Below are positions 1 through 9,549 of a stretch of DNA of 64,000 nt, in pieces. Under the pieces are notes generated by a model. It did no database searches, was not told where the DNA came from, and saw only the letters and a list, made by a program, of their open reading frames with translations. The translations under genes were made by a program, and so were the position numbers. Within the stretch, counting starts at the first letter, position 1, and each line of letters begins with the position of its first letter. This DNA comes from Chryseosolibacter sp964532595 (GTDB lineage Bacteria > Bacteroidota > Bacteroidia > Cytophagales > Cyclobacteriaceae): contig CAZHIQ010000007.1 in assembly GCA_964532595.1 (NCBI GenBank), forward strand, positions 1 through 64,000, given 5' to 3'.

Positions 1-1872
1 ACTACGTACATCAACCGTCACGTCGTCGTTGGTGATATCGACGGCGATGCCAAGCCGGACATTGTCTTCACCAGTGTCGACGACGAGAACAACGCGATCC
101 CTGCGTCCAAGGTGTCGGTGTTCCGAAACAAAACCTGTTTGGTTCCTACGCTTGAACCCACCGGACCGCTCACCATATGTACCGGATTCCCTCTTCAGCT
201 GACCACCGAAGCCAGTCCGGGGACTACCTATGAATGGAAAAACGGGGGAACCACAGTAGCATCGGGCACGGATCCATTTTTCAACGTAACGGCTAGTGGC
301 TCATATACCGTAACAGCGATCTCAGAAGGCGGCTCCTGTTCGGAAACCTCCAACGCCGTCAGCGTTACCGTTGAGGCGGGTACGACATCCGGAACCGCGA
401 TTGCGACCAACAACGGCCCTGCCTGTCCAGGAGGCACCGTCAATCTTTCCGTTAATGATGTCGGAGGGACGCAATACTTGTGGACGGGTCCGGCAGGATA
501 CAGTGGCAGCGGACTAACCCCCGCTCCTATTACAGGCTTTGACGCCGAAAAAGCCGGACGTTACTACCTCGATGTTATCGTCAACGGATGTATCGCCCAG
601 CAAAGTTCTACCGTGGTAGAGATGATCAATGTGCCCGACTTCCAGGTAACCCATTCAGGTTCGGAGACCATTTGTCCTCCCGATACAAAAACGTTGAGCA
701 TAACACCGAACGATCCCAACTTCGCCTATCAGTGGGCCGAGGTGACCACGGGCGATATCGCCGGAGCCACGGGTTCGACGCTCAACGTCAGCGCTAGTGG
801 CCAATACTACGTCAAAGCGTCCCATCACATTTATCCGGGCTGCGCCGCACTGGAAACCGATCCTGTAACGATCACGTTCACCTCGCCCCCGGTGGCCGAC
901 TTCACGGCGCCGGCCAACACTTGTACATCTACGGTAATCAACTTTGCCGATCAGAGTACAGGCGCGTCGGGACAAACCCTTCACTATTCGTGGGACTTCG
1001 GCGATGGCAGTGCCGTGTCGACGGAACAAAATCCTACGCATCAGTATACCACAGCCAATAACTACACCATAACCCTAACGGTGAGCTATGCCAACGGCGG
1101 TTGTCAGCAAGTAGCAACAAAGCCTATCACCGTCGAACAGGCACCGGTTGCTGCTATTGTCACTGACGATAACGCTACCGGTATTTGTCCCGGCGGCTCT
1201 CTCGGCCTCGCACTCAACAATTCGTTCTCTACATACCAGTGGAATACCGGCGAGACTACCGAAAGTATTGTGATCAGCCAGCCGGGAATTTATTCAGTAG
1301 AGGTGACTACCGGTGGATGCCGCCTGACCGTGGCCGTCGATATCGAGGCTTTGGAAGGTCCTACCGTGATCGCCACAGCCGACCCCACGGAAATCGCAGA
1401 GGGAGGAACTTCGCAACTGATGGCTGTCGGGCTATCCAACTACGAGTGGACCCCGACCGAATGGCTCAGCGACCCCAATATCAACAATCCGATCGCGTCA
1501 CCCCTCCAGACTACGGTTTATACCGTGAGCGGTTTCGATGACGAAGGATGCCCCGGCTCCTCTACAGTGGAGGTAAGGGTGAAAGGCGACTTTATTGTAA
1601 ACAAGCTGGTCCCGATGAAATTTATATCGCCCAATAATGGCGATGACATTAACACATTCTGGCGCGTGGAAAACATCCAGGATTACCCGCAATGCGGCGT
1701 AACAATCTACGACGACAAGGGTATTGCTGTACATAATGCGAAGCCGTACAACAACGACTGGGATGGAACATATAACGGCCGAGACCTGCCAGACGGTGTC
1801 TATTACTTCGTGATCCGATGCGATGGTGAAGAAGGCAATCCCCGCACAGGCAGTATTACCCTGTTGAGGTAA
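1..1872 (+). CDS. Secreted multidomain protein with FG-GAP, Ig-like/PKD and type B T9SS sorting domain; 5' end outside window
   Basis: The reading frame is open from base 1, so the gene starts upstream; 623 residues are visible. The first residues (GDIDGDAKPDIVF) match an FG-GAP/VCBS calcium-binding propeller repeat. Several Ig-like modules with paired cysteines follow, then a PKD domain (YSWDFGDGS, near visible residues 330-345). The last ~90 residues (FISPNNGDDINTFW ... DLPDGVYYFVI) form a gliding-motility-associated C-terminal domain, the type B signal for type IX secretion. The protein is therefore probably exported through the outer membrane and held at, or released from, the surface, as an adhesin or a carrier of an unseen N-terminal catalytic domain. 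It ends 8 bases before a convergent gene. The architecture is clear; the substrate or partner is unknown. Confidence 0.9.
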   Translation, partial: TTYINRHVVVGDIDGDAKPDIVFTSVDDENNAIPASKVSVFRNKTCLVPTLEPTGPLTICTGFPLQLTTEASPGTTYEWKNGGTTVASGTDPFFNVTASGSYTVTAISEGGSCSETSNAVSVTVEAGTTSGTAIATNNGPACPGGTVNLSVNDVGGTQYLWTGPAGYSGSGLTPAPITGFDAEKAGRYYLDVIVNGCIAQQSSTVVEMINVPDFQVTHSGSETICPPDTKTLSITPNDPNFAYQWAEVTTGDIAGATGSTLNVSASGQYYVKASHHIYPGCAALETDPVTITFTSPPVADFTAPANTCTSTVINFADQSTGASGQTLHYSWDFGDGSAVSTEQNPTHQYTTANNYTITLTVSYANGGCQQVATKPITVEQAPVAAIVTDDNATGICPGGSLGLALNNSFSTYQWNTGETTESIVISQPGIYSVEVTTGGCRLTVAVDIEALEGPTVIATADPTEIAEGGTSQLMAVGLSNYEWTPTEWLSDPNINNPIASPLQTTVYTVSGFDDEGCPGSSTVEVRVKGDFIVNKLVPMKFISPNNGDDINTFWRVENIQDYPQCGVTIYDDKGIAVHNAKPYNNDWDGTYNGRDLPDGVYYFVIRCDGEEGNPRTGSITLLR

Positions 1873-1880
1873 CGCTTATC

Positions 1881-2504
1881 TCACACACACTCTTCATCCA
1901 ACCATTTCTCCTCGTACATCCGCGAGTACTTGCTCGTCCGAATCGGCTGGCCGGAGTTAGAAGCATACTCGAACGTGAAGGCGGCTCCGAAATACAATAT
2001 AAATGAGCAGTAAAAAATAAAAAGAAGGATGAGCGCCAGCGAAGTGGTGGCACCGAAAATCGATTCAAGCCGGGCATGGACCAGCACCTTGCCCAGGAGG
2101 AACTCGCCAAACCGGTAGAAGATCGCTGTAAAGAACCCTCCGATAAACGCAACTTCCCACTTTACCTTCGCTTCGGGCAACAACTTAAAGACNNNNNNNN
2201 NNNNNNNNNNNNNNNNNNNNNNNNNNNNNNNNNNNNNNNNNNNNNNNNNNNNNNNNNNNNNNNNNNNNNNNNNNNNNNNNNNNNNNNNNNNNCCGAACGT
2301 GTCGGCTATCACCTGAAACATCTGATACCCGATACTTTCCGCATTAAAATAAATGCTCAACAAGTGGACGAGCAGAACGATCATCGGCGAAAGCGAAAAG
2401 GTCGCAAAGAACGCGGTCGACGAACAAAGCAGCAGTGGATCGTTGCGTTTTAATACGCCGAAGGCGCGCTTGAAAGAGTGCCCGATACAAGCTACTGTGT
2501 CCAT
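1881..2504 (-). CDS. YihY/BrkB-family inner-membrane protein, interrupted by assembly gap
   Basis: Both flanks of the gap are recognisable as YihY/BrkB (once called ribonuclease BN). The N-terminal part has the family's FFATFSLSPMIVLLVHLLS-type first helix. The C-terminal part carries the family pattern LPEAKVKWEVAFIGGFFTA followed by two more hydrophobic segments. These proteins are multi-pass membrane proteins with no settled function. The frame can be extended to a TTG at 2522, but the ATG at 2504, seven codons in, is the more natural start. The flanks encode about 170 residues while family members usually have about 280-320, so the real gap is probably some hundreds of bases rather than the nominal 100. 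It is divergent from the PBP1A gene. Confidence 0.82.
   Translation of the reverse strand: MDTVACIGHSFKRAFGVLKRNDPLLLCSSTAFFATFSLSPMIVLLVHLLSIYFNAESIGYQMFQVIADTFXXXXXXXXXXXXXXXXXXXXXXXXXXXXXXXXXXVFKLLPEAKVKWEVAFIGGFFTAIFYRFGEFLLGKVLVHARLESIFGATTSLALILLFIFYCSFILYFGAAFTFEYASNSGQPIRTSKYSRMYEEKWLDEECV
2193..2292. other. 100-N assembly gap
   Basis: Exactly 100 undetermined bases lie inside the YihY/BrkB gene. A round 100 is the usual placeholder for a scaffold gap of unknown size, so the in-frame join across it is not evidence of true length. Confidence 0.98.
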
Positions 2505-2608
2505 TACATTCACTTTTCCCAACGAGACAATCTCTGTGCCCGACCGACAGTCTCACCACGATATCCCCGACCCGCCTCGGGTATAGAATTTTTTCTGCAT
2601 GCGAGGTT

Positions 2609-5059
2609 GTGAAGAAAGGGATGAAGGAAGTATACAGGAACGCCTTTACGAAGGCCAGGCGATGGTGGAACGAACGTACCCCCCGTTGGGAGAAAACACT
2701 TATTGAAAGCAGAAAAACACGACTAGCTACAGTCGCGCTTGGCGTATTCGTGCTAACACTTACCACCTTCGTGCTCTTTATATTTTCCCAGGTTCCTCCG
2801 CGGTCGGAGTTGGCCAGCATTCGGAATGCTGTTGCTTCGGAGGTTTACAGCGCTGACAGCGTCCTTTTGGGACGGTACTTTATCCAGGACCGCACTGAAG
2901 TCACTTACGAACAAATCGCACCCCACCTTATCGATGCCCTGATTGCCACGGAAGATGTTCGATTTTATGCGCATAGCGGCATCGATATTCGAAGTCTCGG
3001 GCGGGTTCTTATCAAGACTATCCTTATGGGGAACGAAAGCGCGGGAGGCGGTAGTACGATCACGCAACAACTGGCGAAGAACCTGTACCCGAGAAATACC
3101 TACCCTATCATGTCGTTACCGCTGAATAAGTTCCGCGAAGCGATTATCGCTGTTCGTCTTGAGTCATTATACCCGAAAGACGAGATCCTGGCGCTTTATC
3201 TCAACACCATTCCCTTTGCTGACAACACCTATGGTATCCAGTCAGCGGCCCGGCGCTTTTTTAATACGACGAGCGATGCCTTGACGCTCGAGCAAGCGGC
3301 TACTCTTGTGGGTATGCTAAAAGCAACGCATTACTACAATCCCCGGCTCTTTCCTGAGCGCGCCCGCGAACGCCGCAACGTAGTGCTCTCGCAGATGGTC
3401 AGGTACGGCTTCCTCAGTCGCGATGAGTCCGACCGTCTGGCTGCATTGCCGATGGAACTCGACTATCGCCGCCCCACCTTCCACGACGGCCTCGCCCCCT
3501 ACTTTCGCGAGCACGTAAAAGCGGAAATGCTCCGCTGGTGCGAGAATAACCGCAAACCCGATGGCACTCCCTACAACCTCTATACAGATGGTCTGAAGAT
3601 ATATACGACACTCGACTCTCGACTGCAACGTTACGCCGAAGCGGCGGTTGCCCGTCAGATGAAAGACGTCCAGCGGCAGTTTCTTCAGCACTGGGGTAAG
3701 ACGAAGCCGTGGGAACACGATGAACGTATACTGGAAGATGCGATCAAGAGATCGCAGCGTTACCAATTGTTGAAAGAGCAAGGCCTCTCGGAAGAAGAGA
3801 TACGCGTTGCACTTGAGACACCGATCCCTATGCGGATGTTCTCCTGGGAAGGATCGGAGGAAGTGGTGGCTTCACCCCTTGATTCCATCCTTCACCACCT
3901 GCAATTCCTCAACACGGGTTTTCTGGTTACCGATACACGCACGGGAGCCGTGAATGCCTGGGTCGGCGGGATTGACCACGACTTTTTCCAATATGACCAC
4001 GTTCGTGAATCAACGAAACGCCAGGTGGGATCGATTTTCAAACCTCTTGTGTACGCAGCGGCGATTGACCGCGGTGTCGCACCCTGCGAGCTCATTTCAG
4101 CGGGAAGGGAAACCTATTTTAATGAGAAAGGTGAACCCTGGACGCCGCGAAACGCTCAATATGATTATGACGTCGATTACACTATGCGGGGTGCGCTCGC
4201 CTACTCCGTCAATACAGTATCCGTCAAGCTGCTTCACCGTGTGGGGATTGACGAGACGATTCAACTGGCCCGGAAGCTGGGCATCAAAAGCGAAATGGAA
4301 CACGATCCGTCAATTTCACTGGGATCATCGGCTATTTCAATGATGGAAATGGCTGGCGCCTACGCTGCTATTGCCAACGGGGGCGTGACTGCCTATCCCT
4401 ACTTCATCCACGCCGTACGTGATCGGAATGGACACGTCTATCAGGATTTCCGTCCCGACCATTCCGGTGAACGGGCACTCTCGGAAGAAACCGCGAGCCT
4501 CGTACGACATATGCTTCAAAGCGTTGTAAGAGAAGGTACCGCCTCACGCTTGCGCTGGCGATATCACATCTACAACGACATAGGCGGAAAGACGGGGACG
4601 ACGCAAGACAATGCTGATGGTTGGTTCATGGCCATTACCCCCGGACTGGTCATTGGAAGTTGGGTGGGTGCCGACGATCCCCGTATCAGATTCCGAAGTA
4701 CCTGGCTGGGGCAAGGTGCGAATACGGCATTGCCGATGGTAGCGTATTTCCTGGAGCAACTTAATCACGACACCCTTTATCAACACATCGCCAAAGCGCG
4801 CTTCCCCGAACTATCCTGGCGCCTTCGCAGTAAACTGGGATGCGACCTGTATGAGCTCGACGATGAACTCATGCGAAATATCGAGCATACCGTCTGGCAG
4901 CGGGACTCTATCATGCGCGCTGACACCCTTTCCGCTCCACCACCCGAAACGTTTCTCCAAATGCTCTATCGTCGCAAAATGCGGATGATCCTCGCCCGTG
5001 AGGAGAACGAAAACAGGTCAAACACTATGGAAGCGACAACAACAAGTGCTCGCCAATAA
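2609..5059 (+). CDS. Class A penicillin-binding protein (PBP1A-type), first copy
   Basis: Bifunctional peptidoglycan synthase that polymerises lipid II and cross-links stem peptides in the periplasm. After a basic cytoplasmic tail and one membrane anchor (about residues 39-61) comes a glycosyltransferase-51 domain with catalytic Glu115 in ATEDVRFYAHSG and the GGGSTITQQLAKNLYPR motif. The transpeptidase domain has Ser475-x-x-Lys478 (GSIFKP), an SVN motif (AYSVNTVSVKLL) and KTGTT (661-665). All catalytic motifs are intact, and 816 residues is normal length. The start is GTG at 2609 or ATG at 2621. A paralogue lies at 55451-57766 and shares a near-identical segment just after the anchor. The stop is two bases from the convergent SDR gene. 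Confidence 0.95.
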   Translation: MKKGMKEVYRNAFTKARRWWNERTPRWEKTLIESRKTRLATVALGVFVLTLTTFVLFIFSQVPPRSELASIRNAVASEVYSADSVLLGRYFIQDRTEVTYEQIAPHLIDALIATEDVRFYAHSGIDIRSLGRVLIKTILMGNESAGGGSTITQQLAKNLYPRNTYPIMSLPLNKFREAIIAVRLESLYPKDEILALYLNTIPFADNTYGIQSAARRFFNTTSDALTLEQAATLVGMLKATHYYNPRLFPERARERRNVVLSQMVRYGFLSRDESDRLAALPMELDYRRPTFHDGLAPYFREHVKAEMLRWCENNRKPDGTPYNLYTDGLKIYTTLDSRLQRYAEAAVARQMKDVQRQFLQHWGKTKPWEHDERILEDAIKRSQRYQLLKEQGLSEEEIRVALETPIPMRMFSWEGSEEVVASPLDSILHHLQFLNTGFLVTDTRTGAVNAWVGGIDHDFFQYDHVRESTKRQVGSIFKPLVYAAAIDRGVAPCELISAGRETYFNEKGEPWTPRNAQYDYDVDYTMRGALAYSVNTVSVKLLHRVGIDETIQLARKLGIKSEMEHDPSISLGSSAISMMEMAGAYAAIANGGVTAYPYFIHAVRDRNGHVYQDFRPDHSGERALSEETASLVRHMLQSVVREGTASRLRWRYHIYNDIGGKTGTTQDNADGWFMAITPGLVIGSWVGADDPRIRFRSTWLGQGANTALPMVAYFLEQLNHDTLYQHIAKARFPELSWRLRSKLGCDLYELDDELMRNIEHTVWQRDSIMRADTLSAPPPETFLQMLYRRKMRMILAREENENRSNTMEATTTSARQ

Positions 5060-5061
5060 TT

Positions 5062-5778
5062 TTACTTCTTCGGCATACTGGGTCGTACCTCTATTTTGCT
5101 CGGCAACGTGCGCGCCGGAAGATGGAGAAGGTCAATCACTATCTGGCCGATATCCTCGGGTTGGATCTTCCAGGCATCCTGCGGTGACGGTTGATGATTG
5201 TTGAACCACGTAGCAACGGAGCCCGGCATGATGGTAGTCACCTTTATGCCCATCTGTCTTACATCAAGCATCATCGCCTGGGTAAAGCCTACAAGCCCGA
5301 ATTTACTTGCATTGTAGGCTGACCCTCCCTCGAAGAAGTTCGTGCCGGCGAGACTCGCAATCGTAATGATATAACCACGCGAAGCCTTAAGAGCATCCAG
5401 TCCGGATTTTACGCTGTAGAAAACGCCCGTGAGATTGGTATCAATCGTCTCCTGCCACTCTTCAGCTGTTAGTTTCTCAATAGAACCAAAGTAACCGACA
5501 CCGGCATTAGCCACGAGGACATCCAGAGCTCCCCACTTTTGCACTACAGCGTCCACCGCCTTTTGCTGTGACTTCAAATCACGCACATCGGCGACAAGAC
5601 CCACCACTTCTCCCTTTCCGATTTCCCTGAGCTTCGTAGCAGCGGATTCCGCAGCCTCAGCCGAACGACTCGTGATCGCTACACGCATGTTCTCCTGAAG
5701 CATGGCTTCAGCAATACCATATCCGATTCCTTTACTACCCCCTGTTATCAAGGCTACTTTGTTCTCAAGATTTTCCAT
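5062..5778 (-). CDS. Short-chain dehydrogenase/reductase (SDR), FabG-like
   Basis: Classical SDR of 238 residues. It has the NAD(P)-binding TGGSKGIG motif (residues 12-19), the NAG motif (91-93), Asn115, and the catalytic Ser142-Tyr155-x3-Lys159 arrangement (YNASK). Such enzymes interconvert alcohols and ketones with NAD(P)H in the cytoplasm. The closest general type is 3-oxoacyl-ACP reductase or sepiapterin-reductase-like, but no fatty-acid genes are nearby, so the substrate is open. The ATG at 5778 is the natural start. It converges on the PBP1A gene with almost no spacer and is divergent from the esterase gene. Confidence 0.9.
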   Translation of the reverse strand: MENLENKVALITGGSKGIGYGIAEAMLQENMRVAITSRSAEAAESAATKLREIGKGEVVGLVADVRDLKSQQKAVDAVVQKWGALDVLVANAGVGYFGSIEKLTAEEWQETIDTNLTGVFYSVKSGLDALKASRGYIITIASLAGTNFFEGGSAYNASKFGLVGFTQAMMLDVRQMGIKVTTIMPGSVATWFNNHQPSPQDAWKIQPEDIGQIVIDLLHLPARTLPSKIEVRPSMPKK

Positions 5779-5905
5779 TTTGTTCCGGTTATAGATACAA
5801 CACCCAATTTATTAAGTTTATTAACAACACCCACGCTTCGTACGTTCCGGTCGCGTGCAATTGTCGAACGGTACAAGTTTTTTGCCTTGTCTTCTGAACA
5901 CGGAT

Positions 5906-7696
5906 ATGGGCTGTCACGGAGTTATACCAGGACTTCTTTTTCTCGGATGTGCTATTATGCTATCTCTATCTACTACGTCGGCACAACAAGTAAGAAAAAT
6001 CACTCCCGGCGGAACCCGATACCTTATTTACACGCCAAACGACTACTCTGCCACTACTCCCTCTCCGTTACTCGTCGTACTCCACGGTCAGGGCAGTGTG
6101 GGCGACAATCTCGATATGCTCGAACACCGCAGTCGAGATGAACTTCCCTCTAAACTGATAGCACAGAAACGGTGGCCAGGACATTACCCGTTTGTAGTGG
6201 TTACGCCCCAGCTTAAGCGCGACGAAAGTATACCCAATCCACGTGATCAATCATGGCCGCCCGGGCTTATCGATGAACTTATTGAAATCGTTAAGAGGGA
6301 CTACACCATTGATACCACCCGCATTTATGTCACCGGGCTAAGCAAAGGCGCCAGGGGCGGCTATGACTATGCGGCTACTTACCCTCACAAAGTTGCGGCT
6401 CTTGTACCGATTGCCGGTGCGCTTGATTCCACACGCGCTTGTCAAGTCAAAGATATTCCCCTGTGGATCTTCCACGGAACCGATGATGACGTTGTAGCAC
6501 CCGTTTATATGTCTGCGGCCGCACGAAATATCTCTGCGTGTAGCCCAAAAGGGAAATATACACCCCGCACAACGATACTCTATGCGCAGCGGCACGAAGG
6601 ATGGAATCAGATTTACAACGGATCTTCCGGATTTGATATTTATCGGTGGATGATGAGCTTTAAGAAAGGCGACAATGTCAACGTTCCTCCTTATGTAAAT
6701 GCTGGAGAGGACATAAATACTGTAATGGGTTCAAGGATTTGTTTGTATGCCGACTGTTTTGACAGCGACGGGAAAGTAACGGACATTCGGTGGAGCCAGG
6801 TAAGCGGCCCGGCGATCGGCATGAAGCCTTCGTCAGGCTTACTGAAGGTGACCCCGTCCTCTGCCGGAACGTACGAGTTTGAAATTGAAGTAACGGACGA
6901 TGATGGCGCGCGCAGCAGAGACAGGGTGAAATTGATTGTAACCGAAAAAGCGCAACCGCCGGGTATTACCGGGATCTTCCTGCGGAATGGAAAGACGCAG
7001 AAGCCGATCCGGCAATTGCGAGATGGGGATGTGATCCATCCCGACTCGATCCCGGGAATTTCTATTAACCTGGAAGCGACCGTCTCGAACGATGCGGCAA
7101 GTGTGTCGTTCCGCGTCAACTCCTTCCACAACGCAACAACAACGAGTGCCTCCCCCTATCTGATTGCCAATCCCCGGTGGACGATGGAGGAAAGCGACTA
7201 TCTTATCTGTGCAACCGGGTACAGTGGAAAAGAAGCGAGCGGCAGCAAGGGGGCATCCTATTGCTTGACCTTTACCTTCTCGTCGCGACTCTCCGAACCC
7301 GATCCGCCGGTCGACGATCCTCCGGTAGACGAACCCGGCGAGGAACCACCCGTCGATAATCCTGAGGAACAACCGCCCGTCGAGGAGCCCGCGAGGGAAG
7401 ATCCTCCTCAGGTTCCTCCAACAGAGGAGCCTCCGATTCAACCTCCTCCAGGCAAAAATCCGGTGGTGGTCTTTCCCAATCCAGCAGAAGGTACCCTCCA
7501 GGTATACCGCTCTTCCATTACACCTCCCCCCTTGTATCTGGTGATCACAAACGTCACTGGACTTGAAGTCTTTAACGCGACACTGGGGGAGGAATCGACA
7601 GCGCTCGATATAAGTTCACTTTCGCCTGGGTTTTACATCATACGAATCTCAACAACCAACCAGGTCCTTTCACAGGAACGCCTTGTGATCCATTAA
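5906..7696 (+). CDS. Secreted alpha/beta-hydrolase (esterase/peptidase-like) with PKD-like domain and type A T9SS signal
   Basis: The ATG at 5906 is preferred over an upstream GTG at 5855 because it begins a signal peptide (hydrophobic core, then STTSAQQ). An alpha/beta-hydrolase domain follows with nucleophile Ser146 in GLSKG, Asp193 in FHGTDD and His230 in HEGW, the plan of polyhydroxybutyrate-depolymerase/LpqC-like esterases and COG4099 peptidases. Next come a K319/REJ-type PKD-like domain (VNAGEDINTVMG ... WSQVSGP), a linker of about 55 residues made almost wholly of Pro, Glu, Asp and Val, and a C-terminal domain beginning VVFPNPAEG, a T9SS type A sorting signal. It is therefore probably a cell-surface or released hydrolase. 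The real substrate, an ester of a polysaccharide or a peptide, cannot be told. Confidence 0.88.
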   Translation: MGCHGVIPGLLFLGCAIMLSLSTTSAQQVRKITPGGTRYLIYTPNDYSATTPSPLLVVLHGQGSVGDNLDMLEHRSRDELPSKLIAQKRWPGHYPFVVVTPQLKRDESIPNPRDQSWPPGLIDELIEIVKRDYTIDTTRIYVTGLSKGARGGYDYAATYPHKVAALVPIAGALDSTRACQVKDIPLWIFHGTDDDVVAPVYMSAAARNISACSPKGKYTPRTTILYAQRHEGWNQIYNGSSGFDIYRWMMSFKKGDNVNVPPYVNAGEDINTVMGSRICLYADCFDSDGKVTDIRWSQVSGPAIGMKPSSGLLKVTPSSAGTYEFEIEVTDDDGARSRDRVKLIVTEKAQPPGITGIFLRNGKTQKPIRQLRDGDVIHPDSIPGISINLEATVSNDAASVSFRVNSFHNATTTSASPYLIANPRWTMEESDYLICATGYSGKEASGSKGASYCLTFTFSSRLSEPDPPVDDPPVDEPGEEPPVDNPEEQPPVEEPAREDPPQVPPTEEPPIQPPPGKNPVVVFPNPAEGTLQVYRSSITPPPLYLVITNVTGLEVFNATLGEESTALDISSLSPGFYIIRISTTNQVLSQERLVIH

Positions 7697-7948
7697 ATCA
7701 TACCTGGCACCGGGGAAGTTTTCGCCTCTTTAACGAATGTCAATGACATCTGTCGAAACCGGTGTGAACATTAGAGAAAATACAGCGAACATCAACACAT
7801 CAAAGCGCAGGTCGCGCCGCCGGGTGCAGTCATAGACAGCAAGACATTCCAGGCTGGGGAACATTATCCCAGGAAATCCACAGCCAAACACGCCGGGTGG
7901 TGAAAACAGGATAGCAGCAGTTGGTATAAGAATTATAGGTCTTCGAGT

Positions 7949-8341
7949 ATGGTGGTTCTGAATGTAGATGATGACGCTGAAGATCGCGAGTTTTTCCGCG
8001 ATGCCTTGCGGGAAATCGATGCCTCGATTACCTGTCTCGTTGCCGGGAACGCCATGGAAGCGTTGACTTTGCTTAAGACCAGGCATCCCTTGCCGGATTA
8101 CATCTTCCTCGATATCAACATGCCTATGATGGATGGGAAGCAGTGCCTCAAAGCCCTAAAGGCGATGGAGGAGTTTCAATCTATCCCCGTTGTCATGTAC
8201 TCGACGTCAACCGACTCGCGGGAAATACACGAGTGCTATCACCTGGGAGCTGAGGATTTCCTCATAAAACCTCATAGCTTCGAAAAGCTTGTAAACGACT
8301 TATCGTCGATCTTCGCCTTGTCACGCAGGGCTCCGATCTAG
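7949..8341 (+). CDS. Single-domain response regulator (CheY-like receiver)
   Basis: A 130-residue stand-alone receiver domain. The acidic pocket is DDD at residues 7-9, the phospho-acceptor is Asp55 (FLDINMP), the conserved Ser/Thr is near residue 85 (MYSTST), and Lys107 sits in LIKPHS. There is no output domain, so it should act by protein-protein contact, as in Bacteroidota phosphorelays. No histidine kinase is adjacent, which makes it an orphan regulator. The 250-base stretch upstream back to 7696 holds no gene that I can see. Confidence 0.93.
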   Translation: MVVLNVDDDAEDREFFRDALREIDASITCLVAGNAMEALTLLKTRHPLPDYIFLDINMPMMDGKQCLKALKAMEEFQSIPVVMYSTSTDSREIHECYHLGAEDFLIKPHSFEKLVNDLSSIFALSRRAPI

Positions 8342-8381
8342 TCAGCACCATCGCTAAGGGCCGACCGTCCGAGACCTCGCA

Positions 8382-9497
8382 TCATCGAACAGGTGAGGGA
8401 ATGGAAGTGGTGAATACACTGACGCCCTCCGGTAACCGGTCGTCCACCCTCCAGAACGCAAGATCCATTGCTCCGTTGTCATAGATGGAGAGTACGGCGT
8501 ATCCACGAACGTGGTCGGCGAACACAGCGTGATCCTTTCGTCTCACCTCTTCGGTCTTTGACGCCGATCCGCTCACAACATAATGGATATTATCTTTTAC
8601 AATGTACTGCAACGCGTGTTCATGCCCGGCCGCATAAAGGGTATTGGGATACGCGCGCATTATCCTTTGCAGGGCACGACCAAATTGCTTGTACTGGGGA
8701 TGAGGCGTATCCTGACGGTGTCCAATCCAGCTTCGATACAGCACATATATCGACCCGAGTACGGGCAACGGCAAGTATAACTTCGGCCGCGTCTTGTTGT
8801 GCAGCGGAAAAAGGTGGGCCTTCCAGGTAAAGACGCCTCCGTGCTCCCCGTAGGTGATGAGAGGATGATGCGCAGCTATGATGAAGCGCTCATCAGGATT
8901 CGACCGAAAAATCTCCTCAACTTCAAGCATAACCTCTTCGAGGTTTGTGACACCGCACGTACCGCGGTCTGTCGGCTTTTCCCACTTATGAAGGAACCAC
9001 TGTGTATCAAGTATAACGAGACGGGTATGCGCATTCAACGGTATTTGCACCGGCCCCGGACAACCGTTGCGTGGCAGCGAGGTTATACGCGGATCACGAA
9101 GGGAATCCAACCAGGCTTGTTGATTGAGGATGTAATCCCATCCCTTCCGACCCCAGTGTTGCCAATCGTGATTACCTGGAATGAAAATCCCCCGTACCCC
9201 TGCCTTGCTGATCCAACCTACCTGCGTACTCAATGACTGCTCAGCTATCGCATAGTGTTTGTGACCCCGGTCGGGAAGTCCGGCCGGGTAGATATTATCC
9301 CCGAGAAAGAGGACTATTACATCTCCGGGAGCACTCGCCAGGTGACGCGGCAGCCTGCGGGATATTGGGTCATCCTTAACGTACAGTTCCCCTCCGTCAC
9401 CGATAAGAAAAATGCTATGGGTTATCGCCGGGGACTGTGCGCCCGCCAGTCCGCCGAATTGCATGAACAACGAGAGAAGGATGCAAAAACGGTTCAC
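8382..9497 (-). CDS. Exported calcineurin-like metallophosphoesterase
   Basis: 371 residues with an N-terminal signal peptide ending near GLAGAQ, so periplasmic or surface located. The metallophosphoesterase motifs appear in order: GDGG (Asp34), LGDNIYP (residues 65-71), GNHDW, HHPL and GHEH. These ligate the two-metal centre that hydrolyses phosphate esters, as in tartrate-resistant (purple) acid phosphatase relatives. The start is GTG at 9497: a stop lies just upstream in frame and the next ATG would remove most of the signal. It lies 52 bases downstream of the TPR gene on the same strand. The substrate is unknown. Confidence 0.88.
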   Translation of the reverse strand: MNRFCILLSLFMQFGGLAGAQSPAITHSIFLIGDGGELYVKDDPISRRLPRHLASAPGDVIVLFLGDNIYPAGLPDRGHKHYAIAEQSLSTQVGWISKAGVRGIFIPGNHDWQHWGRKGWDYILNQQAWLDSLRDPRITSLPRNGCPGPVQIPLNAHTRLVILDTQWFLHKWEKPTDRGTCGVTNLEEVMLEVEEIFRSNPDERFIIAAHHPLITYGEHGGVFTWKAHLFPLHNKTRPKLYLPLPVLGSIYVLYRSWIGHRQDTPHPQYKQFGRALQRIMRAYPNTLYAAGHEHALQYIVKDNIHYVVSGSASKTEEVRRKDHAVFADHVRGYAVLSIYDNGAMDLAFWRVDDRLPEGVSVFTTSIPSPVR

Positions 9498-9549
9498 TGC
9501 TGCTCAGGATACAAAAATCGTCCCGGCATGGGCACCTCCGCTCATCGGG

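Noticed and set aside
655..1041. Long antisense ORFs within the secreted-protein gene
   Set aside because: They are shadows of a high-G+C coding frame with no family features.
7697..7948. Possible small RNA or gene before the response regulator
   Set aside because: No stable stem, promoter or coding signal could be supported by eye.
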